From: Bigelowiella natans CCMP2755
Lineage: Eukaryota; Cercozoa; Chlorarachniophyceae
Direction: 5' to 3'
DNA: 64,000 nt
Assembly: GCA_000320545.1 (NCBI GenBank)
Contig: ADNK01001820.1
Coordinates: forward strand, 62,001-126,000
Below are positions 50,503 through 63,318 of the stretch, piece after piece. Each line of letters starts with the position of its first letter. Positions within the stretch are counted from its first letter, which is position 1. The position numbers and the translations under genes were made by a program. Below the pieces are notes generated by a model. The model ran no database searches, was not told where the DNA came from, and was given only the letters and a program-made list of their open reading frames with translations.

Positions 50503-51842
50503 AACTACTACTACTACAACCTCTGTCCTCGCAGTCTTGATGTGCTCGAAAGTTTGCATCCAGTGCGCTGCCGCCGCCGATGGGTTCACAAGGCCGGCAG
50601 GAGCTGGGTTATTGTTGGCGTTGATATTGGCCCTGGCAATGGCGTAGAGTGCTTCCGCAGCTCGCATTGACGCCTCAACCTGAGGGAAAAGAGAAAGGAT
50701 TGGGGAGTGAATACAGCCACAGCGAGTGCATTTAATCAGACTTGTTTGCATCTGTAAATCAAAAGAACCTGACGTGACAGTTTCTTCAGGAAAGGCCGAG
50801 TGGTGTAGTAGCCAGTCCAATAACTATCTTCATTGTCAGCATAAGGGAAGAAATCCCCCATGAAGAGAGGAAAATCCTCCCCCTTCTCTACAGCCCAGTC
50901 GTGCACGGAGCGGAAATACTCAGAAAGCGTGGAAAACCGCAAGGTCACCCCGAACCTCTGTGAATTGGCGTTGACATGCTTAATCAGCGCTTCCATGTTC
51001 TGAAACTGATTCGCAGCGTTCTTAAACTTGAAGTCGTCTCCAAAAGGCACCAGCAGGTGCGGCGACTTGTATGAGTTCCTCCGCCTTTTCAGCTCATTTG
51101 TGAGCATGTTGGCACGGGATTCTACGTTGTTGTTGTTTATCTGTGGGGCGCCCTCCTCCCAGTCGAAACCCTTCGGTGCAGAGTAGTGGGTGTGCAACAC
51201 GTGCGTGAACATGTCTGTATCGCCACCCGCGCTTGCCCCCCGCCACATAAATTCCATTAGGCGGCCTGCTTTGTACTCTCCTTTCTTCTGATGATGGATG
51301 CGATTGATAACAAGAGCGTCAAACCCCATCTTCTTAAACAGGCTTGGTGTGATTGAAGAGTGGCCAAATGGATCGATTTGCCATCCAATACGTGGCTGCA
51401 CCCCGAAGTTCTCGAGCAGATATTGGTGGCCGGTTGTCATTTGATTGACAACAAGCATGAGGTCCGAAGCTGCTTCGTCATTCTGAGCCCACCCACCTCC
51501 TACAAATTCCCATCGTCCTGAGTGGACAAGATCTCGGAATTGTCGTTTCCGCTCCAGGGACTGATCCTCATACCAGCGCGAGAAGAAGGAGATTTCTGCC
51601 CAAACAAAACGCTTGTTCGGATCCCCAAGCAGCTGGTCCGTTGCCGCGCTGATGATGCGGTTGACATCACTAGTGTAGTAATTCTCGAAAGTAGACAACC
51701 ACCCAGGGTCGCAGTGGCTGTGCGCAATGATGTGCGCGGTGAGCATTTCGGCTGCACATGTATGTGTAGGTCTCGGCAGAAGTATCGTCAGCCAGACGAT
51801 CAAAATGGATGGAATATGGAACCCCAATATTGTTCGCAGCAT
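45129..51842 (-). CDS. GH38 alpha-mannosidase with C-terminal anchor and KKXX tail
   Basis: Sixteen exons join in phase from ATG 51842 to TAA 45129: 50769-51842, 50521-50679, 50265-50311, 50070-50106, 49662-49826, 49334-49399, 49119-49199, 48727-48856, 48320-48411, 48082-48185, 47725-47872 (3' end least sure), 47318-47449, 46937-47152, 46501-46752, 46102-46268, 45129-45864. The product is 1201 residues. A hydrophobic N-terminus (LGFHIPSILIVWLTILLP) leads at once into the catalytic domain. Zinc ligands lie in AHSHCDPGW (residues 40-48) and HHDAITGT (about 417), and the nucleophile Asp in QIDPFGHS (about 157). FIENE and YRTHKSGAYIFRP are further family motifs. Near the C-terminus a Pro/Gln-rich linker with an Asn run precedes one membrane segment (YGFVMGAASVAGLCFLLHL) and the tail NNTKKQR. 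KKQR fits the dilysine ER-retrieval signal. It should trim mannose from N-glycans or free oligosaccharides. Confidence 0.93.
45873..45902. repeat. (GGA)n repeat forming a polypyrimidine tract
   Basis: About ten GGA units on the plus strand read as (TCC)n in the mannosidase transcript and lie immediately before the acceptor of its last exon (45864). Confidence 0.9.
46053..46088. repeat. (TC)n microsatellite
   Basis: About 18 TC units lie 13 bp past the donor of mannosidase exon 46102-46268 (transcript sense GA). Confidence 0.9.
47174..47216. repeat. (GT)n microsatellite
   Basis: About 20 GT units lie just upstream, in transcript sense, of mannosidase exon 46937-47152. Confidence 0.9.
47532..47611. 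repeat. Tandem duplication of 40 bp, two copies
   Basis: CTTTGTTTATAGATGATGTC begins both copies (47532 and 47572), an exact 40-bp period. It lies in the mannosidase intron between exons 47725-47872 and 47318-47449, next to a (GT)n array at about 47622-47651. Confidence 0.95.
49830..49900. repeat. (CA)n(TA)n compound microsatellite
   Basis: About 16 CA units then about 16 TA units begin next to the acceptor at 49826 in the mannosidase gene. Confidence 0.9.
50470..50520. repeat. (CTA)n repeat overlapping a splice donor
   Basis: In transcript sense the mannosidase intron after exon 50521-50679 begins GTTGTAGTAGTAGTTGTAGTAG, so the donor site is contiguous with a (GTA)n array. Confidence 0.9.
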
Positions 51843-52399
51843 CGTTTTATTACTCACAAACAGAGGTACTAGGAGACGTAAACTCTCGTTGCTCTACCGA
51901 AGAGGCTGCCTCCCCATGTTCAGGGGATAAAGGTCCCACGCATAGATCTGGAGATGATGACGAAGGGCCCTCTGGATCGCAAACCGCAAAGCAGCGTTTC
52001 AATCAGATAAAATCGTATCAATTAATTGTGACATATATATAGAATATCGAGCAATATTCTTCCATTTGACAAATACTTGATGTCGTAGAGCAGATTTTGA
52101 AATTCTGAACTGTCCGAACATAGGGATGTATGTCTGAGACAGAAGCATATCGGCAAGGAAAGTCTTCTTTTTGACCTGGAAACATCGGATCGGCTTGCTG
52201 CGATGGATTTTCTCATTCCACCTTTTCAGACCTTGTCGCACGTATCGAATAGCCTGCGTTTTTGTAGTCGTCATACTCATGCGTTCGGACGATGTGCAGA
52301 AAGCGATGAGCGGTACGTGATAGAGGAATAAGTCAACGCAACCTCTCCTCCCTTCCTCCAGCCCCCCCCCCCTTATTTGAACACACCGAAGAATGATGT
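51843..52399. promoter_or_regulatory. Divergent spacer (mannosidase / dioxygenase)
   Basis: This 557-bp spacer lies between the two proposed divergent start codons and overlaps a 93-codon minus-strand ORF. No promoter element is recognisable with confidence. Confidence 0.4.
51999..52280 (-). CDS. Possible small basic protein, 93 residues
   Basis: An ATG-initiated ORF (MSMTTTKTQAIRYVRQGLKR) of Lys/Arg-rich, natural composition ends at a stop at 51999. No domain is recognised. It sits in the spacer between two divergent genes and could be a real small gene, a leader exon of the mannosidase transcript, or chance. Confidence 0.3.
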   Translation of the reverse strand: MSMTTTKTQAIRYVRQGLKRWNEKIHRSKPIRCFQVKKKTFLADMLLSQTYIPMFGQFRISKSALRHQVFVKWKNIARYSIYMSQLIDTILSD

Positions 52400-54945
52400 A
52401 TGACCATCTTGTTCCACTTATTCATCTTACAAGATAAATATTTAGAAGGAGGAGGAGGAGGAGGAGGAGGAGGAGGAGAATACAAGTTGCAGCCCATCTC
52501 CGATAGATTCGGCTGCTACGTGTCTGGGATTCAGCTGCGGGAGGCAGCCGGGTGATGATGAGTGATGATGAATGATGATGGATGATGATGACGATGACAA
52601 CGAGTTTTGGAAGGCGTACCCTCTTTGCATTATATATTTTAATTAGTCGGTGTATGGCGGTTAGGAATGATCGACTGATGTCCAAGATCGAGGCTGACTT
52701 GGCCGAGCATAGAATCCTTCTTTTCCGAGGTGTATTTAGAGGAACGAGAAAAATATAGCTATTATTTCTGCTACCTATACTTTTTGCCGACGACTACTAT
52801 TTCTTCTCCTTCTTCCTCTTCCTCTTCTTCTTCTTTTCTATTGTCACTTCTACTACCATTACCACTGCTACTACTACTATTACTACTGCTACTATAATAA
52901 ACCACTATATCCCCACTTGCTTTTCATCCTTTAAGGACAAGGAAAGCTCTCTGCAGAGATTCAGATTAAGATCAGTGAGCACTTTGGTACAGTACAATCT
53001 ACATTCTATAAGCATCCAAAGTCGCCGCACAAAGACATTTTCCGCGTATCGAATGATGAGAACGAGGGTTGCACACGGTAGGTGGAGTTTCGACCTCTTT
53101 TCTGTTATTTTTTTTGAAATTATCAGACATGGAGAATATGACTCAGATTCGCATAGAAAATAAATATGTAAATATATCTTCTTTGTATATTGCATTTATA
53201 TTTTTCTTTTATAATAATTCTGTTGTAGGGTGGGAAGATCAGGATGGCATATTGATGGCACGTTTCTCCAGCGGCCTTTCGCGGTGCAGGTGATAGTTCA
53301 AGGGGGGGGAGAGAGAGTAAGGGTAATTTGGTATGATGTTCAAGGATTGATAATCAACAAGATAATGCCTACCACAGACGATGCACTTCTGGTCAGCGAA
53401 TGCTTCTGGTTCTACGCTTTTCTGGTGATGTCAGTTCGCTGTATGTAGACCGTCGTGTACAGTGGCAATTGCAGCGAAATGCATGCAGCAAAAACAGTCT
53501 TAACACTGGACAATTATGATTTCCAATGGAAATTTCTGCGATTTTTGACTTTCGGTCACATCTGTAAGAAAATTCAGCGTCCTTTTTTGTTCAATAACGT
53601 TTCACGATTTTCGCTTACTCTGCTGGATAATCAACCCGTTATTATTCCCATACTTGCCTGTCGAACTCTTATCGCCGTCAGTCCACTAAATGAGATTGTC
53701 GAGACGCTTGATTCGAAGGAACGTCAGGAGTGGGATCGGCTATTCTTCGTCGGCGACAGCTCCGTTCACCCCCTGATGTACCCGCATCCAAAGACGGGCA
53801 AACAAACTCTTTGCTTTCACCTTGGAGGGCCGTTTTTCCGGGTGTGTAAGAATAAGAAAGGAGTTGGATCCGGGATGTCGTTGCATGGTTATTTTGTTAT
53901 ATTCATAGAGTTTGTTTGCGGTTGAAAGCAAGCTGGAGAATATTTGTTGCTGGATACACAAAATGCATAAAATTATCATAATAACATTATCTTCGTTTTT
54001 ATCGTCGTCATGACCGTGGTCATGTAAGTATCACCAGAAGCACTACCACCTTAATGATCATCAGATGCACAGAGACTGTAATGTGTTGCTATCACAGGGT
54101 TTCGCACGAGATTCTGGCACTGAAGAATGCAGGGCAGATATCTTAGACCCTGAAGAGTCAAAGTAAACCAGCAACACGTATCAGTAGTAGTTGTAGTAAT
54201 AGTAATCATATTAGCAATAGTGGTCAGAGTTAATTATCGATGATGGTTGGAGCACCCGTAGTGCGGCGAGTAGTAGGTTCCGAATCATATGTCTACGATA
54301 TGCTACCGACTGCAAACAATATCCCTCTAGATGTATAAAGGAACGACTCCTGAAGCTGCTCGAAGACCCCAAAAGGAACATTTCTATCCAGTGGAAAACG
54401 GGAGATTTTGCTATTCTTGACAACTTAGCGGTATGTTTATCAAAATTTGGCGATGCCTTTTACTTAATGACTGCTTACTTATCTCTCTTATTTCTTATGA
54501 GACTGATCACGCACCAAAAATTCATTATGCTTTTGATTGATGATACTCCAGGTTGCCCATTTTGCATCTCCGGGTACCCAGGTCATCATAATATAGTAAA
54601 AGTAGTAGAGAAATAAATCTATGTTAGATTCATAGTGAGCGAAAATACCGATAATTTTGGTCTGCAATACGGGAATGATCAGTATTGCTATACCCGTCAT
54701 GCGGGAAAAAATCATCGGTATACGGTACCGTCATGATTTCTAGAAATTTACTCCCTTATGTAGATCAGTGTTTTGCGTACAATTTTTTAAAATTTAAAAA
54801 ACAAATGGTTTTGCTAAAATGTTATCTTTCATCCCAGGACTCTCGCAAGAAAAGCGGCTTAAGAATATTGCATCGGTTGTATGACTATCGGAAAAATGAT
54901 CCAACGTTTCGCCGAAATTCTATCTTGCCATTTGTTATTCGCTAA
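52400..54945 (+). CDS. TauD/clavaminate-synthase-like Fe(II)/2OG dioxygenase
   Basis: Exons: 52400-52551, 52647-52729, 52936-53077, 53229-53289, one exon ending at 53841 (start uncertain, about 53575), 54098-54162, 54331-54430, 54552-54581, 54838-54945 (TAA). The proposed start at 52400 reads MTILFHLFILQDKYLE, then about ten glycines encoded by (GGA)n, then the family lead-in LQPISDRFGCYVSGIQL. HRILLFRGQ follows. The iron ligands are WHIDGTF (near residue 133) and the distal His in LAVAHFASPGTQ; the 2-oxoglutarate Arg is in GLRILHR. VHPLMYPHPKTGKQTLCFHL is typical of the clavaminate-synthase-like branch. These enzymes hydroxylate or desaturate small substrates; the substrate here is unknown. 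The junction between VQ (53289) and the next exon is not resolved. Confidence 0.85.
52445..52477 (+). repeat. (GGA)n, possibly coding poly-Gly
   Basis: About eleven GGA units stay in frame with the proposed dioxygenase start. If the real first exon begins after TACAAG (about 52483), the array is intronic instead. Confidence 0.85.
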
Positions 54946-55295
54946 TAGTCTCTGACATTTTGCCTGCTTATGATCGATCAGAACAACTGTTGCAGGAAAA
55001 ACATCACCACTAGACCTAAAAACAAAGAAGGCAAAGGAATAAGACTCGATAGGAAGTATGAATAGGACACAATGAGTTCGAGAGGAGTTGTGGTTGTTAT
55101 CGTAGGCTTTTGAAGTCCTCGCTTATTAGAAAAGAAGTTACTTATTTGCCCAACCTGCGTAGTAAGAGTAATAATCTAATTGAAGCACAGTGTACATTGT
55201 TTATTTACTAACATGCACCGACAACGATTTCTGTATCTTGAAGGAAACATGCATTAAGCCACGAGGATTCGTATGTTTATTCTTACGCAACATAC

Positions 55296-55339
<44 letters not shown>

Positions 55340-56665
55340 GCTGCATGAGCAACAAACGTGCACGTATGCAATTTAGCATCAGGCGCGATAATGCCATATC
55401 GAATCAGCACTATCATGATCGCGTGTGGTTATCACTCATTCCCATCAAGCCCCAAAAAATTGTCTGCAGCATCGAACATGCATGTTCGCAAGCTTTTCGG
55501 GTGGAATAAATCAGGCACTAAGATGCATGCACGGTACATGTATATCTACTTGACATGCGGCGATAATAAATCTGTGATGACATCAACTAAGGATAAAACA
55601 AGTAAGAGTGCAGCCGACCAAAAAGAGCCAAGAAACAATGCGATGCATGAAGTGACTCGGTTGGGTGGGGAGGAGGGGACTTAGTTCACTTGCTCATCCT
55701 GAGAAATGATGACTAAAATGTTGTGGTCATCTCGGGTGAAGATCTCATAACACTATCTTAAATACCATGGATTGAAAAATATGGAGATTTATTCAACAGT
55801 TGTTATGAACTTAAAAATGACAACAGAGCCAAACACTATATGAATAGCTGTTGGGCATCCAGGGATGTGTTTGATTTTTAGCAAAAAGGACGATCTGTAA
55901 ATATCATACTTCCCATAAAAGGACGATCTGTAAAATTATACTTCCCATAAAAAATCTACAGAGTATCTGTAACAAGGGTTCTCTTTCTGGAGCACAACTT
56001 TAGGAGGTATAAGAGACAGCAGAGAGATGGAGGCAAGTGCGGCAGGCAGATAAAATCTCCTTCTTTCAGAACCAAGTAACGGAGGAGCACCGCTACAAGA
56101 AATAGGGATAGCTCGAGAAGGGTGGAGAGATCCGAAATTTAGTCTCAGCTTGTCACGAAATGAAGTATTGGAACTGAAAGAGTGCGTGCCCCAATGCATT
56201 GTCTTCTTAGAGCGGCATGTCGGAAGCAGGAAAAATTAAACTACAATGTCAGATGCCCACCATGTTGTGTTGAGGAAGAATTGAAATTATGGGAAGGCTT
56301 GTTTCCATGAATCCCATCGGAAGTAGCGTGGAGTAGCGAGGTCTTCATCGCAGTCTTGAATGGGTTGTGAGGCAACGATGTGAAACAAAAAAGTACGAGG
56401 TTCCAATTCTTCACATTTATTAAAGTCTACTTGTTTTCTGCGTATGTTCCAGGTGATTCTAAAGCAACGACAACATCAACTCGAACAACACGTAACTGGG
56501 AATCGCCAGGTGTTCCTGTACCCCTTCTCGTCCCGGTTTCGGGAAAAAAGGTTAGTAGTCCATGTTGATTTAGTAAGAAATCCCCTGTATTTATTCCTTG
56601 CGACATTTCTCGAAGTGCGAATCACGAGCTACTGAACAAGAGGCTCTCCTCGCCGTTGCCTGCCC
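54946..56665. other. Intergenic region between dioxygenase and XPG genes
   Basis: This 1.7-kb spacer lies between two same-strand genes. It holds a (GA)n at 55301-55333, a TGCATG-rich patch at 55340-55650, and a direct repeat at 55888-55950. A short ORF (56444-56635) ends 30 bp before the XPG start and may be an upstream ORF or leader exon. No other gene is supported. Confidence 0.5.
55888..55950. repeat. Direct repeat, about 33 bp x2
   Basis: Two head-to-tail copies begin GGACGATCTGTAAA and end TACTTCCCATAAAA. The second has a small internal deletion. Confidence 0.85.
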
Positions 56666-58464
56666 ATGGGGGTTCAGGGCTTGTGGAAGCTGGTCAAGGC
56701 GGTTGGCCGGCGTATCCCACCATCCCACCTCTGTGACAAGAAGCTCGCCGTCGATGTTAGCATTTGGCTGACCCAGTTTGTGAAGGCGATGCGTGACAAT
56801 GAGGTATGCATGAATTGATATATGGAAGACGGACGACAGGACGACGGGACGATGACAATTTCACAAGTTGGCTGATCAGTTGTGAAGAAATCATTGCCCA
56901 CATATTCAATGCATCCATTTATTGAATGATAAAAATCTGTCATCCTTGCATTTATTGCATTGCTCCCTTCTTCTGTTCTATAGGGAAACATGCTAAAGAA
57001 CGCTCACCTGCTCGGCGTGTTTCGGCGAATCTGCAAGTTGCTGTTTTACCGTATCAAACCCGTCTTTGTGTTCGACGGTCCTGCTCCCATGCTCAAGCGT
57101 CTCACAATCACCCAAAGGGCAAAAGTGAAGAGAAAGGCTCGTTCCACCCTCCGCAGCACGGCGGAGCGATTGCTCATCAACCAGATGAAACTGCAGAGTC
57201 TGATGAAGCTCAGGGAAGGAAATACAAAGGAAAAGAAGGCAGCTAATAACAATGTGAATGGCAACAATAACGACCATGATGATAAAGGAAACACACAAGA
57301 GGCGGCTTCGGTGGTTACAGAAGCGAAGAAGAGCACGAAAGACGGCGCTTACGGCGTGATAGAGTTTGCCCTCTCTAATACCAGCAACTCAATTCTTTCC
57401 ACTACTTCTAATGATCCTGCTACTACTGCCATCACTACTGGTAGCGAAGCTATCTCCGAGAAAAAACGTTGGAGCTGCTCGGTGTGCACGCTACTTAATG
57501 AGCAGAACGTTGCTATTTGCGAGGCGTGCGGCATTGGGGAAAGGCAACCGCAGCATCAGCAAAGACGACAAGGTTTATTCTAAAGTAACAGCTATGTAGA
57601 GGATAGTGATGGTGATGATGATGATGATGATGATGATAGTAATGCATAATATATTTTCAAAGCACCACCTTATAAAATGCTGATTGGGTCTGCGAGCAGG
57701 TCAGACAGATACAGTGGTGGATCTCGCAGGGGGGGATGATGATGAGACACACCGTATTGATGAAACTGACCATGGTGATGATGATGAAGACGGAGAAGAT
57801 GTCGATGAGAAAATCAAGGATCCTGACTACGAGGTTGCAACGACAACGACAATGACGATGAAAATAATATGATGTAGTGACAACCCGAACAGATGCACGT
57901 TATTTCCTTCTTAGGAGGAGCTGAACGAGGACCTTGAGTGCGAGCTCGCAGATGACGAGGAAAGGAAAAAAAATGGACAAGAAAGGGATAACAACTGGAA
58001 ACGTGAGAAACGAAAGAGAGCTCGCGGAAAGGGGGGACGCTGGACTGATGAAAGAAAAGGGAAAGGCAAGAAAAGTAAGCATGGAACTCCCGGGCGACGG
58101 CAGCTACGACGAGGCCTTCGTCGCGGAGATGCGATGTATGGGAATGTATATATTCCAGATGTAAGCAGAGTGAAGGCGGAGGTAGAAAAAGCAATTATTT
58201 GTAGTAGTCTGGTATAGGTGTGGTAGTTGTGATGGCTCGCTAGTCGGTCACTGAAATCGACGACATCAGGAAATCAAGCAATATTTACTGAACCAAGAAT
58301 TAACTCCTACGCCATTTGCGAAGCCCCCCTCCCTCTTCCGTTACTCATTTCTTGCTCCCACCAGACTGTGGCTTCGCTACCCATGTCCATGCAGTATGAC
58401 ATCCTAAAGCAACGCGTAAGTAGATCTTAATTTTGGATTATTATTGCACAGAGCTATTAACCAT

Positions 58465-58503
<39 letters not shown>

Positions 58504-61339
58504 ACAACACTTATAATCTTCAAAATGGATTCGTAAATCGAGAGGAATCGGTTTGATATTACAACGAGAACCACATCCCACCACGCACGTACCCACGCGG
58601 ACACACACTGTGATGACCTTTCTCTTGTTGATCCAGGTCTCTCATAACCGCGCACTCGACTCGAGGAACTTCCTCAAAGCTTCCAAATCTGCGATCAACT
58701 TCTCCTCTTTCCAGCTGCGAAGTAAAATAAGAGAGGAAAAGAAAAAAAGAAGAGGATGAAGAGAGAGGAGGGAGTTGTGATGATGAGAATGTGCACGACC
58801 AAATACCTCCTCCTAACTTCTACATCCTCGTCCACTTCCTTCTTCTCCACTGCCTCACTCTCCCAAGGTTTTCTAAGAAACTCAAAGTTCAATCAAAACG
58901 TCAAAGCCGTGCGGGAGGCGGCAGCAGGTGCTGATTATGTTGGCGACGACATTCTGTAGATGGAAGAGTTGAATCAGTACTTTGAGAATAACGTGCTGAA
59001 ATTTGTTGCTGTACATGTAATTCGGAAGGAGTGGGGAGTCGTATAATATCATTGTGTGTATAAGTATCTATGTGCTGCAGAGCTACTACTACCTTTGAGT
59101 AATCAGCTGTTATTGATTCCGCACTACAACGAACACACAGGAACCAAGAAGCCTGCTTTAATGGTGCAGTCAGAAGGTAATTATTAAGATGATGTCCTGT
59201 TGCTGGTGCAGCAGCAACCTGCCTTCCTATCATTGTCACCATCATGATCTATGATGGTGATGGTGATGATGGTGCTCTCTCTTCGTTTATCGAATGGTCA
59301 CTCACAGTGTGAGTATGTAGTAGTAGTAGTAGTAGCAGTGGTGGTGGTGGTGAATCCATCTTTATGAAAGCACTACAACTTATGCAATCGACGTAGGAGC
59401 ACGTACTTTCCGATTTAACCGAAAACATGACGACGACAACAAGGATGAGGAGACTTCCATGCAAATGCATAAAAAGTCTGTCTCTCACACTCAACTTGGT
59501 CAATTACGGCCTCTAGCGACGAATCCAGTGGTGAAGACAAGTAGCACTAGCACTAGCAGCCACATTATTGTCTTCTCTGACAGGTAGATGATGATGCTGC
59601 TCAAACTCACACGATAGCAGGCAGTCACTGATGGTGATAATGATGATGATGAAAGCATGTTCTACTTAGCACTGGATTATGTAATTACAAGTTTAGATGT
59701 ACACAAATATCATATGCGTAGGCAGTGTAGCATGCGTATTAGTAATTGTGTGATGCATACATGTCCTTCCATTAGCTCCGAGGAAGAGGTCAAAGGGACC
59801 TCAGTACCGAAAGCGGAGGAGAAGAGGAATCAACAGCAGCAGTCTCACAAGACGACGACGATGACGACAGACAACACAGTCATCGTTTTCTCAGATAGCA
59901 GCAGCTGTAAGGATAGTGACGACGACGACGATGATGACTGGTTTAAGAACGATGATGTCGACGAAGACGAAGACGATGCCCAAAATGCGATGATAGCTTT
60001 GCCTACACTCGATTTACCGGATGATCTCTCGCCTCCCCGTATGTCGTCCTCTCTCAGAGAAGCAAAGCTTTCGCAAGCGGTAAAGAATATTGTAATCATA
60101 TGTTTTGGCTTCCTTGATGTCTTCTCCTTCGTTTCTGTTCTGTTTTACTCTTCTTTCTTGAGTGCTGCTGCTGCACGAGATGATTCCACGCTCATTCACA
60201 CGTTAGGAAGGAGCAGCTGACCATCATTCTTCAATCATCAATGATATTTACATTTCTCTCTTTCTTTTTGCCTTTGTTATATTCCTTACGATCACAGGAT
60301 ACTACGCCCTCCTCCCACCTGCGGCGAAGAAATAAAAGGAGGAGGAAAAGATCTAGTAGTGACAAGGCAGTGTCCTCCGGAGGAGGAGAGCAACATGGAT
60401 GGAAATGTATCTTCTTTCCCTTCTGCTTTTCTCTCTTCATGGATAATTATGAGTAGTAGTTGCGACGATCCCTTAGCCAACATTCCTACCTCTACTACCA
60501 CTCCTGCTACTACTACTACTACTACTACCACGTGCCGCATTAATTATATTCCCATGAAATATAGCCTACAAATCTACACAATACACTAATATTAACTTTT
60601 CGTCTTCGTCTGTTGGGCCCTCTCTGGTGAGTAATATGGAAGGAAAACAATTTCTTCCATTTCTATATAGTTTCCAGCCCCGGTTTGATTGATCCATCAT
60701 CCGAGGCTCTGCATGAAGACGCACCTTGCCATATTTCATCTTTCGATTAAATAAACATAACAAATATCCTCTACCTGAAAGGCGGGTCATGCGGTACGTT
60801 TAACTCCCTCAAGACTAAGTTCAAGCTGTGGCAAATGAACTACTGCATCCAATGCAAGGTGTAATCACCATCATCATCATCATCATCATCATCATCATGT
60901 GTCCTACACATGCAGCATGTTATATAATATTGACACTATCCGTCAACAGAGTTGCTGGTGGGACATCATGATTTTGCTGTGGCGTCTATATGATCATCCC
61001 AGTTCATTTCTGAAATTGCTAATGATGTTTGCACTCAGTTATAGTTTCTACCCTCTCCTCCTTCTCCTCCTCCTCTTAACTCTGTGGTTTCTCCATCGTA
61101 GGCCCGACGCTCTACGAGCGCAACTATGATCACTGCTGATGTTGCTGTAACAGAAACGAAAATAAGAAGCTCCTCCTCCACATCATCGTCAAATATGTTA
61201 GGGGAAGGAGGAGAAAAAAGCAGTTGGCTATGTTTGCGCTGTACATATATGAACACCGGTGACAAAGGGGCATGCGCTGTGTGTGGCTCTGAGAAGAAGA
61301 TCGGCCAGACGCACATTGTTACAGAAGGAGGTTCAACCG

Positions 61340-61376
<37 letters not shown>

Positions 61377-62565
61377 TGTGATTGTGAACGTCTCATCAGC
61401 ACACCAGCATTTGCCCGGAAAGACATCAATGCATGATAAATATTATCAGCACTTTTAGAAATTCTGACGCTACTGAAATTGATGACGACTATACCCCTTA
61501 TTGTTTTCAATTTCGCGAACCAATTTAATACTACGCGTATTATTATTTTTTACACACAATACTACAGCATAATAATTTATGCTTAACTTTTCCTTTTTAT
61601 TTTGCAGGCTTACCCATTCCAAAAGCGACATCGGCCCCTGCAACAGCTGTGGCATCCACAGCAAGAACTGAGGAAGATACCACTGCTACTACCAATGATA
61701 TTCCCATTAACAAGAATAATGATGACAATGTAATCGACAGCACCACGGCGCCAACGACGAAGAAGGAGTGCAGTGATTGCAAGACACTGAATGAAGCAGA
61801 AAATAATTTTTGCTTCCTGTGCGGCTGTAGCAGCCTATCTCTTGTTTCTTCTTCTTTCTCAGTCGCATCTCCACTTGCAAATATGAGCAAGCATACTATG
61901 GTGATTGATGAAGCTCATGACCAAGACGAAGTAGGTGGAATGGACGAAGAAGGAAGGAGAGAAGATAAACAAATGCCGGCATCTCCGCAATCAGACGCTT
62001 CATCATCATCATCATCATCGTCATCGTCTTCGCCATCGTCATCATCAATTCCGATTCAACATCACATGGCAAAGTCAACAACCACCGGCTCTAATGTGCA
62101 GGCCTATTCTTCAAAGGATGGGAAGATGCTGGGAGAGCTACATGACGATGACAACAACGATAACGATGATATCGATGATAAACCTGCCCAGCAAACTGAT
62201 AATAAGACAAATGACAATAGCAATAATAGTTCTTTGCAAGTAAACAGCATCGTTGCAGTGGAGAAGGACGAAGACAGGACGAAATTTTCTCGTGATATTA
62301 CAGCTGCTGCAACAACAACGGAAGATACAGCAACTGCTTGTGCTGGAGCGGCTGGCAGCAGCGGGAGCAGCAGCAGAATTTACAACGATGGAAGAGTCTC
62401 TCAGTCGTCTGAACAGCCGAATCTCCTTCCTCTTTTTCCTCCTGCATACTCCAAATATCAGGTCACAGATACTGAAGTGATGATGATGATGATGATGATG
62501 ATTGATGATGATTGATGATGAAGGTGATTCGAATCATCTGTCCTTTTTTTATCATGCTGATTGCA

Positions 62566-62639
<74 letters not shown>

Positions 62640-62959
62640 AGTTCCTCCTGCCGGTGTTGCTATATGTTGTTGCCGCAACAAAAACAACAACAGTTACTAC
62701 CACTACCACTATACTACAGGTGCTGATAAAAAATGGGGATGTCGTTCTCGGGTGGTGCGATATCGATGAAATATCCGAGGAAGCAAGGCAGGAGAAGGAG
62801 CCGACTAATCAGCAACAAGAAATTAGGAATAATGATCCTGCTACTACTACTACTACTACTACTCGCACTACCATGAACATGATAAAGATGAAGAAGACGA
62901 AGACTTTCCGCATCCTAGTGGCGAATACAAAATTCGCAATGAAGGTGGGTTTAATGATG

Positions 62960-62990
<31 letters not shown>

Positions 62991-63286
62991 AAGATCATAT
63001 CATTGCGCAAGAAGATGATGGCTGATTGAATTCTTACTTTGTCTGCTTTGCTGATGTTGAGTAGTTTGGAATTGCGGGTAAGGAGGCTCAGGGAGTGCCT
63101 CAGGAGCAGATTCGGCTTGTTAAAGTTGGAAAAACAGAAATGGATGATGGTGAGGAGGAGGATAATGAAGATGATGCAGATAATTCTGAAAGTTCATCAC
63201 AAGTAAACAACAGTGATAACACCAGTGAGCGCGAGAAGAAGGTAGATGAGCAAAGGGAGGAGGAGGAGGAGGAGGAGGAGGAGGAG

Positions 63287-63318
<32 letters not shown>

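Noticed and set aside
56444..56635. 63-codon ORF just upstream of the XPG start
   Set aside because: It could be an upstream ORF or a leader exon, but the composition is not decisive and no family match is seen. It is mentioned only in the spacer entry.
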